From positions 1 through 17,217 of the forward strand of contig JBBAAC010000026.1 in NCBI GenBank assembly GCA_041658465.1: 17,217 bases of DNA, in the 5' to 3' direction. Every line of letters starts with the position of its first letter. The first letter of the stretch is position 1. The notes beneath the pieces are model-generated. The model had not been told where the DNA came from. It was given only the letters and a program-made list of their open reading frames with translations, and did no database searches. This document shows, piece by piece, positions 1-6,456 of this stretch. A program made the position numbers and the translations under genes. Origin of the DNA: JAJZQH01 sp041658465. Lineage in GTDB: Bacteria > UBA10199 > 2-02-FULL-44-16 > JAAZCA01.

Positions 1-452
1 CCCGAGAGCGTAACGTGCCTCTGGTTCATGAGGTCCAGGAGCCTGCCGGGCGTGGCCACGAGTATGTCCACGCCTCGCGCAAGCGACTTCACCTGCGGCC
101 CCTGTCCCACACCACCGAAGACAAGCGCGTGTGTCAGGCCGAGATTGCGTCCGTAGGTCCTGAAGCTCTCGCCCACCTGCGCCGCAAGCTCGCGGGTCGG
201 AGTGAGCACGAGCACTCGTGCGGTGCGGGGCACCGGCTTCCTGCGCTCAGCCAGGAGCCTCTGAAGGATCGGGAGCGCGAAGGCCGCTGTCTTGCCGGTG
301 CCGGTCTGCGCGCACCCTATGAGGTCGCGGCCGGCCAGCAGGTGCGGGATCGCCGCCGCCTGGATGGGCGTGGGACGTTCGTACCCTTCCGCCTTCACGG
401 CGCGAAAGATCGGCGCCACGAGGTTGAGTTCCTCAAACGATTGGTTCTGCAT
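1..452 (-). CDS. rhlE: DEAD-box ATP-dependent RNA helicase, RhlE-like (N-terminal part, cut by window edge)
   Basis: This is an ATP-dependent RNA helicase that remodels RNA duplexes or RNA-protein complexes in the cytoplasm. Only the first 150 residues lie in the window; the rest continues off the left edge. Visible motifs, numbered from the chosen ATG (complement of 450-452), are the Q motif (F6, Gln31 in PTPIQ), motif I/Walker A AQTGTGKT at 48-55, motif Ia PTRELA at 85-90, the GG pair at 113-114 and motif Ib TPGR at 134-137. The DEAD box itself is beyond the edge. The start has an AAAAGGA ribosome site about 6 bases upstream. The short N-terminus and the wording around motif Ia/Ib resemble the RhlE subgroup more than DeaD or SrmB, but the subgroup call rests on a third of the protein. 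No neighbour shares its strand nearby. Confidence 0.93.
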   Translation of the reverse strand, partial: MQNQSFEELNLVAPIFRAVKAEGYERPTPIQAAAIPHLLAGRDLIGCAQTGTGKTAAFALPILQRLLAERRKPVPRTARVLVLTPTRELAAQVGESFRTYGRNLGLTHALVFGGVGQGPQVKSLARGVDILVATPGRLLDLMNQRHVTLS

Positions 453-818
453 ACTGCATCCTTTTCTTAGGCGCCCTGGTTTACAAAGCGCCATTGTGCG
501 GCCCTTGGCGCGGCGGGATCGAAGACACCTCGACGCGCGCGGGCAGCAAGAGGTCTGCGTAGGGCATCAACACGATGCCGGTCTCACAGACGATTTTTTG
601 TGTGATTCAAAACAGGAAGAGAGAATTGAAGGGAGCTGCTCTCGACAAACCGTTCCAAACCACCGTGCTTGCGACTGCTTAGACCATGCTGCGCGAAGGA
701 AGGCAAGCACTTCCGGCGACGCAACAAGAGAAGTCCAATTGAGGCCTTGGGCTGCTTGTACTAACTTATCGTCCGGTCTCTGAAAAGGTTGCTCGATATT
801 TTACCCCGTACAATGTGT
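453..818. other. Intergenic stretch, no gene recognised
   Basis: About 370 bases separate the helicase start (minus) from the promoter of the small Lys-rich gene (plus). The open frames crossing it have no credible ribosome site, family resemblance or sensible composition. No tRNA-like cloverleaf or strong terminator was seen. Part of it is presumably the helicase promoter and 5' leader, but I could not identify a convincing promoter for it. Confidence 0.5.
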
Positions 819-847
819 TTTACTCGAGCAAACCTTTGCGTTATATT
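819..847 (+). promoter_or_regulatory. Candidate sigma-70-type promoter for the Lys-rich microprotein gene
   Basis: TTTACT (819-824) and TATATT (842-847) are separated by 17 bases. The -10 box matches 5 of 6 consensus positions and the -35 box 4 of 6. A start near 854 would give a leader of about 28 bases containing the GGGAGGGG ribosome site of the gene at 882. Confidence 0.5.
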
Positions 848-881
848 TCCGGCAGATAAAAACCAAAAAAGGGAGGGGAAA

Positions 882-986
882 ATGGTCAAGAAAGCGAAGA
901 AGACAAAAAAGGCGAAGGTGAAGAAGACAAAGAAGGCCAAGGTCTGCAGCTGCTGCAGAAAGACGATGAGCAAGTGCGTCTGCTAA
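882..986 (+). CDS. Lys-rich microprotein with C-terminal cysteine cluster (34 aa)
   Basis: I do not recognise a named family. The 34-residue product has two parts. Residues 3-20 are almost entirely Lys with Ala, Thr and Val spacers (12 of 18 are Lys), like the basic tails of histone H1-like or nucleic-acid-binding proteins. Residues 22-34 carry five cysteines as CSCC, then CVC at the end, which could bind a metal such as zinc. The gene is supported by a strong ribosome site (GGGAGGGG, 871-878), a promoter candidate at 819-847 and an excellent terminator 22 bases after the stop. Together these make a monocistronic unit. An upstream in-frame extension to 789 exists but crosses the promoter and is rejected. 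A cytoplasmic role binding RNA or DNA is an inference from composition only. Confidence 0.7.
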   Translation: MVKKAKKTKKAKVKKTKKAKVCSCCRKTMSKCVC

Positions 987-1007
987 AGCGCGACTAAGAA
1001 AGATACA

Positions 1008-1034
1008 AAGGCCCCGCCTCGCGGGGCCTTTTTT
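1008..1034 (+). terminator. Rho-independent terminator after the Lys-rich microprotein gene
   Basis: A 10-bp stem (AAGGCCCCGC at 1008-1017 pairing with GCGGGGCCTT at 1021-1030) with a CTC loop runs into a T tract ending at 1034. Confidence 0.9.
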
Positions 1035-1184
1035 ACCGACGTGAGGTGCGCGATCGAGGGCATCATTTTTTCTAATTACTGCCTTGACCCTTTCGATATA
1101 AAAGTATATTTTCCAGCAACTCAAAGAGCAAAAGTTAAGCAGTACTTCAACTTAAATCCCTCGAGGGGGAGAAAAGGAGCTGTC

Positions 1185-1598
1185 ATGGTTACGAAGTCGA
1201 TCGAAAAGACGAGTGAGATTTTGGTCGTAACAAAGAACAATTTCGGTACGCTCGCTGGGATTACAAGCTCTTTCGCCACGGGCAACATCGGGATCACCTG
1301 CTTCACGGGTTACGAGTGGAACGGCGAGGCCGCGTTCCGCTTTGTCACGAACAACAACAGGAAGGCGTGCGACATCCTGAAGTCTTATGGCTACACGGTT
1401 TATGAGAACCCGGTCGCGGTCTGGTACACGGACAATTCGCCGACCCAGATGAAAAACGCCACAACGGCGCTCGCGGAGGCCAAGGTCAATACCCACTGCA
1501 TGTACACGACCTCCGTGCCGAATTCGAACTCGACGGTCATGGTTTTCAATACGAACAACGTAGATCGAACGATAACCGTGCTGAACAGCCTGTGCTAA
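1185..1598 (+). CDS. Tandem ACT-domain protein (137 aa)
   Basis: ACT domains are small ligand-binding folds, usually for amino acids, that dimerise and regulate enzymes or transcription. Residues about 10-75 form a good ACT module: a first strand (EILVVTKNNFG), a turn and helix (TLAGITSSFA), then further strands and a second helix. Residues about 77-137 look like a second, more divergent copy. Nothing else is present, so this is a stand-alone ACT protein rather than part of an enzyme. The start at 1185 is chosen over the longer open frame from 1041 because AAAAGGAG lies about 6 bases upstream and the longer version would begin inside the preceding terminator region. A weak promoter candidate (TTGACC at 1084, TATATT at 1105) lies upstream. 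The ligand and partner cannot be told from sequence. The protein is unusually rich in Asn and Thr. Confidence 0.85.
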   Translation: MVTKSIEKTSEILVVTKNNFGTLAGITSSFATGNIGITCFTGYEWNGEAAFRFVTNNNRKACDILKSYGYTVYENPVAVWYTDNSPTQMKNATTALAEAKVNTHCMYTTSVPNSNSTVMVFNTNNVDRTITVLNSLC

Positions 1599-1614
1599 TA
1601 GTTGATCGATTCGA

Positions 1615-1643
1615 AAAAAGGGGCGCTTTCAGCGCCCCTTTTT
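1615..1643 (+). terminator. Rho-independent terminator after the ACT gene
   Basis: GGGGCGCT (1620-1627) pairs with AGCGCCCC (1631-1638) around a TTC loop, extended by A5/T5 on the flanks, followed by a T-rich run. Confidence 0.9.
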
Positions 1644-1736
1644 ATTTCAGCAATCCGAATTCGCCGCTTGTCCTCAGCTGAGAGAATTGTCAAAATAGGC
1701 AAAGCTAACGAGCGCTGACGTCAAAGGGGGCATACG

Positions 1737-2156
1737 ATGCTGCCATATATCCAGATCGCGCATATAAAAAGGAGGGCTGCGACGGTGGGCATCGCGGGTG
1801 CTCTGGCCATCGTGCTGGCCGCATTGCTCTTCACGCGCGTGACCAGGTCGTTCTTCATCCAGGAAGAGGGCAAGGACCTCATGCGCGTGGCCGAGAAGCT
1901 CTATGGCATCCCGAGTTCGGAGGCGATCGGCAACGACCTCTCGGCGATCTTTGCCACCAGGGACAACATCATTGAATTCAAGAAGAGCATCGAGGCGATT
2001 TTCGCGTCCAAGCAGCCCACGCCTCCACGGGAGCGTACAGTTACGACAAAGTCCGGAGAGGTTCGAACCCTTATATCCGCGATGTTCCCGATCATCGAGG
2101 GCGGAGAGGTGACCGAAGTTTTCTGCATGGACGTGGACATAACCGGAAAAAAATGA
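1737..2156 (+). CDS. Membrane-anchored protein ending in a PAS/PAC-like module (139 aa)
   Basis: Residues 1-15 are basic and 16-36 form one transmembrane segment. A polar linker follows. Residues about 98-139 match the C-terminal half of a PAS domain (the PAC part): R-T-V-T-T-K-S-G-E-V-R, a strand with SAMFPII, then VFCMDVDITGKK, which is the usual closing signature. In full sensors a histidine kinase or cyclase follows, but here the stop comes directly after DITGKK. The N-terminal half of the PAS fold is weak or missing. The ribosome site is AAAGGGGG, with the ATG at 1737. Residues 5-55 align without gaps to the same residues of the next gene (about 21 of 51 identical), so the two share an anchor module. 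A solo membrane sensor or a truncated relic of a kinase are both possible. Confidence 0.75.
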   Translation: MLPYIQIAHIKRRAATVGIAGALAIVLAALLFTRVTRSFFIQEEGKDLMRVAEKLYGIPSSEAIGNDLSAIFATRDNIIEFKKSIEAIFASKQPTPPRERTVTTKSGEVRTLISAMFPIIEGGEVTEVFCMDVDITGKK

Positions 2157-2179
2157 GCCGCTTGCGCTCCGGGGCAACC

Positions 2180-3328
2180 ATGCAACCCCAAGTCGATATC
2201 GCGCGAATCAGGAGAAAGGCGTTGATGGCCGGCGTTCTTGGCACGCTGGCCATCGCCCTGGCGGCATGGATCATCGTGCATTCCATCACGGGCTTCTTCA
2301 TCAGGTCTTTGGGCCAAAATCTCATGCGAATCTCATCGGATCTCGCCTCGCGGATCGATGCCGATGAGCACGCGCAGATACAAAGGCCCTCTGACATGAA
2401 TTCCGCGAACTACGCTAAAATCACGCGGCTCCTGGAGGACTTCCAGCGGGCGACCCCCGATGTAGTCTCCGCTTACACGATGCGCGTGGCCGGAGAGTCG
2501 GCCGCGCTGATCGTCAGCCCGCCCGTGAGCGCCGGCGCGACCGCCCTCAAGGGCGATACTCTCCAGAGGCGCGACACTGTCGGCATCCCTTACATGGCGC
2601 AGCCGGATATCGCGATGAGGAGCGCTTCCGCAGGCATCGCGGCCGCGGACAGGCGATTCACGACCGACCGATGGGGCACCTGGCTCACCGCGTGCGCGCC
2701 TCTCAAGAGATCTGAAGGCACAATCGACGGGATAGTATGCGTGGACAAGGACAAGAAGTCCGCAACCAGGGATATGGTCCGGGTCAACACCATCGCCGTG
2801 ATCCTGGCATTTGCCTGCGCGCTCTTGCTGTGGGCGATGCTCGTCGTATACGTAATGAAAATAGCCGTCTCACATCAACAAAGGGGGTCGGATATGAAGA
2901 AGCTTCTGCTGTTGCTGGTGGCTGTGGCAGTCGCGGTGCCCGCGCTCGCACGCGCAGATCAGTGCAAAGAGCCGGAGAAGGCATCTCTCAAACCCGGCAT
3001 GAAGGTCGTAGCGCAGTGGCAGGGCGACAACTGGTGGCTGGCCAAGATAGCTTCGATAAATAAGAAGGGGCTCTTCAACGTTACCTACTCCGACAACACG
3101 AAGGGTTCAAACAAGAAGCAGGATCAGGTCGCCTACTACATCTATGATAAGTCCGGAACGCCCCCGCCCTGCTTCAAGGAAGGCGACAAGGTGGTGGCGC
3201 AGTGGAAGGGAGACAGCTGGTGGAAGGCGCGGATAACGAAGATCGACGGGAGCAACGCCGACATCACCTATTCCGACGGAGAGAAGGGAAAGCGCAAGCT
3301 GACCGACATGGTGCGCGATCCGTGGTGA
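2180..3328 (+). CDS. Membrane sensor protein fused in frame to a tandem Tudor-like exported domain (382 aa)
   Basis: Residues 14-41 form a transmembrane anchor. Residues about 45-200 resemble the extracytoplasmic PAS/Cache-like sensor common before cyclases and kinases: DADEHAQIQRPSDMNSANY early, FTTDRWGTWL...APL and GIVCVD late. Residues 203-227 form a second transmembrane helix. No output domain follows. The frame instead runs without a stop into residue 239, which begins a complete signal peptide (MKKLLLLL...ALARA) and two Tudor/SH3-like repeats. The start at 2180, not 2153, is chosen because its first residues align exactly with the start of the preceding paralogous gene; 2153 would overlap that gene's stop. 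The 24-base spacing suggests one operon. Topology is consistent for a real fusion: in, out (sensor), in, out (Tudor). Two separate genes that lost an intervening stop is the main alternative. Confidence 0.7.
   Translation: MQPQVDIARIRRKALMAGVLGTLAIALAAWIIVHSITGFFIRSLGQNLMRISSDLASRIDADEHAQIQRPSDMNSANYAKITRLLEDFQRATPDVVSAYTMRVAGESAALIVSPPVSAGATALKGDTLQRRDTVGIPYMAQPDIAMRSASAGIAAADRRFTTDRWGTWLTACAPLKRSEGTIDGIVCVDKDKKSATRDMVRVNTIAVILAFACALLLWAMLVVYVMKIAVSHQQRGSDMKKLLLLLVAVAVAVPALARADQCKEPEKASLKPGMKVVAQWQGDNWWLAKIASINKKGLFNVTYSDNTKGSNKKQDQVAYYIYDKSGTPPPCFKEGDKVVAQWKGDSWWKARITKIDGSNADITYSDGEKGKRKLTDMVRDPW
2894..3328 (+). CDS. Exported tandem Tudor-like (SH3-fold) protein, probable independent internal start (144 aa)
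   Basis: This is the same reading frame as the longer ORF, but the ATG at 2894 has its own ribosome site (AAAGGGGG, about 6 bases upstream) and opens a textbook signal peptide with predicted cleavage after ALARA (residue 21). The mature protein has two repeats, residues 33-82 and 95-141. Each carries the Tudor/agenet-like signature VVAQWxGDxWWxAxI followed by a TYSD strand. Tudor folds usually bind methylated or otherwise modified ligands through an aromatic cage, but ligand binding by an exported bacterial version is not established here. Two Cys (24 and 93) could form a disulfide. A strong terminator follows the stop. I consider translation from 2894 likely whether or not the upstream sensor also reads through. 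Confidence 0.65.
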   Translation: MKKLLLLLVAVAVAVPALARADQCKEPEKASLKPGMKVVAQWQGDNWWLAKIASINKKGLFNVTYSDNTKGSNKKQDQVAYYIYDKSGTPPPCFKEGDKVVAQWKGDSWWKARITKIDGSNADITYSDGEKGKRKLTDMVRDPW

Positions 3329-3361
3329 TATGCTGCCAGAGCGATGACATGAAACAAGAAG

Positions 3362-3388
3362 CCCCGCCGATCTGGCGGGGTTTTTTTT
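3362..3388 (+). terminator. Rho-independent terminator after the sensor/Tudor gene
   Basis: CCCCGCC (3362-3368) pairs with GGCGGGG (3374-3380) around GATCT, followed by eight T. The T tract overlaps the stop codon of the convergent lipoprotein gene (3387-3389), so the two transcription units abut end to end. Confidence 0.88.
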
Positions 3389-4235
3389 AGAAGTCATCCC
3401 ATGGGATGCCGCGCGGCGAACTGGCCGGGTCAGCCTCGGCCGCGGCCTTGAATTCAGCCACGACGCCCTCATCGACCTGCGCCGCCGGCAGAGGCGTGGG
3501 CGCGTTCGCCGTCCCCTCTATCCAATCGTCCGGATTTTGCCAGTCAGCATCCTGGGTCTTTGCAAAGAAGACCTGGACCGCGCCGCCGCCCTCAAGCGAG
3601 GCGAGCTCCGGCAGCTCGTACACATAGAAGATGCGGTTCGCCCTAGCGCCCTCTACAAAGCACCACGCCTTGACGCGATTGCCGGTCGCCTCCTGCACCG
3701 GCACCGCCATATCCGTGTAGCGCTGCGAGTACTGCCCCCAGATGTCGTCGGCCTGCGCAAACGTCACGGGGTGGGGATCCGTGTACGCTACGCCGTATAT
3801 GGTGACCTGCCCGTTCACGGGGCTTGCGCGATCGTACCAGTGTTCGTTGAGCATCGTTACGTAAGCGGGATACTGGATCGAGGACTGCACGCCCTCGTCC
3901 CAGATCGCCTTCTGGCGCGCAGATGCGGGCTGTGCGTTGATCGAGTCGAGGACGCGAACAAGGCTGCCGTGATTGTTCGGCCCGGACCAGTACCCCATGT
4001 GGACCTGCGTCCCGGACTGCACGAGCAGCGGCTCGTAGGCCGCGGCCTCATTCAGGAGTTGCTGCGTGAAGTTGGGACTCGCGGTCTGCATCAGCTTGTC
4101 CACTGGATCGGTGAATATCGGCAGCGCAATGACACTCTGTTGTGAGCTACCACCGCATGCCGCAGCGAACAGCGAGATCGCGAGCAGCAAGGCGGATGCC
4201 GCGGCAAACCAGCGCCTCCTTTTCGGCGCAAACAT
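3387..4235 (-). CDS. Lipoprotein of unknown function (282 aa)
   Basis: I do not recognise the family. The chosen start (complement of 4233-4235) opens a lipoprotein signal: a basic n-region (residues 2-8, KRRR), a hydrophobic stretch, and FAAAC with the lipidated Cys at 27, then GGSS. The mature part is about 255 residues, rich in Trp, Tyr and acidic residues, with no transmembrane segment or recognisable catalytic motif. It probably sits on the periplasmic face of a membrane. The longer open frame to 4448 is rejected because its extra residues are unlike a signal peptide. A GTG at residue -18 (near 4289) is a possible alternative. No good ribosome site precedes 4235, and a TATGAT -10-like box lies near 4300 on this strand. 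It ends inside the terminator of the convergent unit. Confidence 0.7.
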   Translation of the reverse strand: MFAPKRRRWFAAASALLLAISLFAAACGGSSQQSVIALPIFTDPVDKLMQTASPNFTQQLLNEAAAYEPLLVQSGTQVHMGYWSGPNNHGSLVRVLDSINAQPASARQKAIWDEGVQSSIQYPAYVTMLNEHWYDRASPVNGQVTIYGVAYTDPHPVTFAQADDIWGQYSQRYTDMAVPVQEATGNRVKAWCFVEGARANRIFYVYELPELASLEGGGAVQVFFAKTQDADWQNPDDWIEGTANAPTPLPAAQVDEGVVAEFKAAAEADPASSPRGIPWDDF

Positions 4236-4466
4236 CGCCGCGCATGCGCTGCACTTGTCGGAAATAAAATCGATGGCGTTGGTTTTCACTGCGATATCAT
4301 ACCATATCCTTCGAAGGGTTCCACCGTTTCGGCGAAAAAATGAAAAATTGCTGGAGATATTTTCGTATCTCAACCAGTACCTTGCGCACGCGGAGCAGAT
4401 AAAGGGTCTAGGTGATGAACAGGAGCATGCGCCTGGCCGGTATCTCATGTCAGCGCATTTCTCCCC

Positions 4467-4494
4467 TTGCCAAGAGCGGCTAATTGTCTAAGAT
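4467..4494 (+). promoter_or_regulatory. Candidate sigma-70-type promoter for the secreted Thr/Lys-rich protein
   Basis: TTGCCA (4467-4472) and TAAGAT (4489-4494) are separated by 16 bases. A transcription start near 4501 gives a leader of about 24 bases ending in the AAGGAGG ribosome site of the next gene. Confidence 0.5.
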
Positions 4495-4524
4495 GCGCCA
4501 AATTCACAACCTTAAGGAGGGATG

Positions 4525-5088
4525 ATGAAGAAACTGATCGTACTCGCGGTAGCAGTGTCGTTCGGCCTCGCAGTCAGCGCATCGGCCCAGGTCGAAACGA
4601 AGAAGACGACAGAGGTAAAGGGCGGCACGTCCACGACCACGACGGAAGTGAAGACGGGCACCGCAAAGGCGAAGGAAACCGTGACGACGTCCGGCGGCAC
4701 CACGACAACGGAGCAGACAGTAAAGGGCAAGAACGTGAAGATCGAGAAGGAAAATGTCGCCACCGCCACGGGCGAGACCGGCATGGCCAACATCGCAGTG
4801 AAGAAGGGCGCCATCGAGGATCTGAAGATCGAATGGTCCTATAAGACAGTGACCACGAAGGCAGGCGCAAAGAATTACGTCGTCGACTACACGATCAACG
4901 ACAAGACGAACAAGAACCTGCTCAAGGAGCTAAACCTCACAGCAGAGCAGTCCAAGCTGATCGCCCCGGGCCAGCATGAGATCGTCAGCACGAGCGAGTT
5001 CACGGGCGAGGACATCCGCAACAACCTGCGCGCTGTGATCCTCAAGGACATCGCGAACATGGTTAACAAGGCGAAGGTGACGAAGTAA
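4525..5088 (+). CDS. Secreted Thr/Lys-rich protein of unknown function (187 aa)
   Basis: The protein has a signal peptide (basic MKK, hydrophobic core, cleavage after VSASA or a residue later), so it is exported to the periplasm or beyond. Residues about 25-75 are dominated by Thr, Lys, Gly and Glu in short repetitive phrases (TTTTEVKTG, TTSGGTTTTEQTVKG), which reads as an extended or disordered linker. The C-terminal half (about 90-187) is more complex and probably folded, with no family I recognise. Two adjacent ATG codons are available (4522 and 4525). The second is preferred because AAGGAGG ends at 4520, which leaves only one base before the first. It is flanked by a promoter candidate and a terminator, so it is probably a single-gene unit. 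No cysteines are seen. Confidence 0.85.
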   Translation: MKKLIVLAVAVSFGLAVSASAQVETKKTTEVKGGTSTTTTEVKTGTAKAKETVTTSGGTTTTEQTVKGKNVKIEKENVATATGETGMANIAVKKGAIEDLKIEWSYKTVTTKAGAKNYVVDYTINDKTNKNLLKELNLTAEQSKLIAPGQHEIVSTSEFTGEDIRNNLRAVILKDIANMVNKAKVTK

Positions 5089-5115
5089 GATCGCAACAGA
5101 CGGCCGTTAAAACTC

Positions 5116-5148
5116 CGGGGATACCGCAATCGGTATCCCCGTTTTTTT
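5116..5148 (+). terminator. Rho-independent terminator after the Thr/Lys-rich protein gene
   Basis: CGGGGATACCG (5116-5126) pairs with CGGTATCCCCG (5131-5141) around CAAT, followed by seven T. On the minus strand a shorter T run follows the same stem, so it may also help end the radical-SAM transcript arriving from the right. Confidence 0.92.
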
Positions 5149-5186
5149 GCCTGATAAGCACGATCGATAATGGGAGGCTTAGGCGA

Positions 5187-5261
5187 ATGCAAGATTGCGG
5201 CACTTGTCCAGTCGAACAATACTGCGACCCATGCACACACGAGTGTCGTAATCGCATCTGA
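5187..5261 (+). CDS. Cysteine-rich microprotein (24 aa)
   Basis: This short ORF begins with ATG at 5187, nine bases after a GGGAGG ribosome site. Five of its 24 residues are Cys, arranged as CGTC (4-7), CDPC (13-16) and Cys20 with His18 close by. Two CxxC knuckles plus a further Cys and His look like a compact zinc-binding or metal-binding unit. The reading frame contains a run of well-chosen codons with no ambiguity, and it ends 8 bases before the convergent radical-SAM gene. I know of no named family. A chance ORF is possible because of its length; the cysteine spacing and ribosome site are the arguments for it. A precursor peptide for a radical-SAM enzyme is a less likely reading (see findings). 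Confidence 0.4.
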   Translation: MQDCGTCPVEQYCDPCTHECRNRI

Positions 5262-5268
5262 GCCCTGC

Positions 5269-6408
5269 TCAAAAAACTACATATTCCTGCGCCTTTTTGA
5301 GATACCCGCCCGCCCTTCCCAGGTCATCGATGGAGCGCATCCTCGTTCCGCTGCGTCTAAAGGCGAGGATCCGTGAGACAAGGGTCTCCCCCAGCCCGGG
5401 GACGCGGATCAGCCGGTATTTGTCGTCTTTATTGACGTTCACTGGGAAGAACTCCGGATGCGTCCTCGCCCACATCTCCTTCGGGTCGATCTCAAGCGAG
5501 AGGTTGCCGGCGGGATCGACTGGGATCTCGGAGGCCGCGAATCCGTATTTTCTTATGAGCCAATCCACCTGATAGAGGCGGTGCTCGCGCGTCAGGAGTT
5601 CGCGGTTGCTGAAGCCGGAGCTTTCGCCCGGCAGATCGGGAGAGCCCGCGCCGCGCTGGTACGCGCTGAAATAGATGCGGCTCAAGGCCAGCTTCTTATA
5701 CAGCTTCCATGAGCAGTCTATGATCTCCCTGTCCGTTTCAGTCGAAGCGCCGACCACGAACTGCGTCGTCTGTTTCACCCTGTCGTAACGCGCGCCCCTG
5801 GCCGTGAGGCGGCTGATCAATTTGACCGGCTCGATGATGTCGCGGATATAATTCTTGGTAGTGCTCAGGTGCTTGAAGTTCTCTTCGCCCGCGGTCTCTA
5901 TGTTCAATGATACCGCGCTTGCAAGCGAAACGCTCTGGCGTATCGCCTCCTCGGAGGCCCCGGGGATGATCTTCAAGTGGATGAAGCCCCTGAACTGTTG
6001 CCTTCGCAGGATGAGCGCCGCGCGGTTGATCTCTTCCATTGTGGAATCAGGATTATTCGAGACCGCGCTGCTGAGAAATAGGCCGCTCACCCTGCCCGCC
6101 CTGTAGTAAGAGAGAAACGACCTGACCAATTCCTCCGGTTTGAGGGAGCAGCGCCTGACGTCGGAGCGCGCCCTCAGCGGGCAGTATTTGCAATTATTCA
6201 CGCACTCGTTGGAGAGCAGCGTCTTGAAGAGAAACGTGCTGCGGCCGTCAGGGAGCGCGACCGGATAGATCCACTTGTGATCGTTCGAGCGGCGGCGGTG
6301 TTCGTCGTCGCGCGTACCGCAGGCGCACGCTAGGTCGTATTGCGAATCGCGGGATAGGATCGCGAGTTTCTCGTCTGGCTCGGAGCTCTTCTTTATGAAC
6401 AAGGGCAT
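5269..6408 (-). CDS. Radical SAM protein with C-terminal helix-hairpin-helix, putative DNA modification/repair type (379 aa)
   Basis: The radical SAM cluster motif CxxxCxxC is Cys69, Cys73 and Cys76 (CVNNCKYC), so the protein should carry a 4Fe-4S cluster that cleaves S-adenosylmethionine. An early Cys pair (ACAC, 28-30) and the opening KLAILSRDSQYD fit the TIGR03916-like 'putative DNA modification/repair radical SAM' family. The last 50 residues contain a helix-hairpin-helix (RVPGLGETLVSRIL), a non-specific DNA-contacting element. In that family the usual partner is a uracil-DNA-glycosylase-like gene next door; none is in this window. The start at 6408 is preferred to the GTG at 6441, which leaves only 15 bases after the cysK stop. 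The gene follows cysK on the same strand at 48 bases, so they are probably co-transcribed. The substrate is unknown. Confidence 0.88.
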   Translation of the reverse strand: MPLFIKKSSEPDEKLAILSRDSQYDLACACGTRDDEHRRRSNDHKWIYPVALPDGRSTFLFKTLLSNECVNNCKYCPLRARSDVRRCSLKPEELVRSFLSYYRAGRVSGLFLSSAVSNNPDSTMEEINRAALILRRQQFRGFIHLKIIPGASEEAIRQSVSLASAVSLNIETAGEENFKHLSTTKNYIRDIIEPVKLISRLTARGARYDRVKQTTQFVVGASTETDREIIDCSWKLYKKLALSRIYFSAYQRGAGSPDLPGESSGFSNRELLTREHRLYQVDWLIRKYGFAASEIPVDPAGNLSLEIDPKEMWARTHPEFFPVNVNKDDKYRLIRVPGLGETLVSRILAFRRSGTRMRSIDDLGRAGGYLKKAQEYVVF

Positions 6409-6456
6409 GGTTGATTCAACCCTTGCGCAGCCGCCGTTCACTTTTCCAGCGAAAAA

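Noticed and set aside
2055..2075. GGTTCGAACC-like string resembling a tRNA T-arm
   Set aside because: It lies inside the PAC-like coding sequence and no acceptor, D-arm or anticodon arm can be folded around it.
3537..4145. 202-residue plus-strand ORF
   Set aside because: It is the opposite-strand shadow of the lipoprotein gene, with Arg/Leu/Val/His-rich composition typical of shadows and no ribosome site.
4419..4490. Short plus-strand ORF after AAGGG near 4404
   Set aside because: It runs through the promoter candidate at 4467-4494 and has no notable composition.
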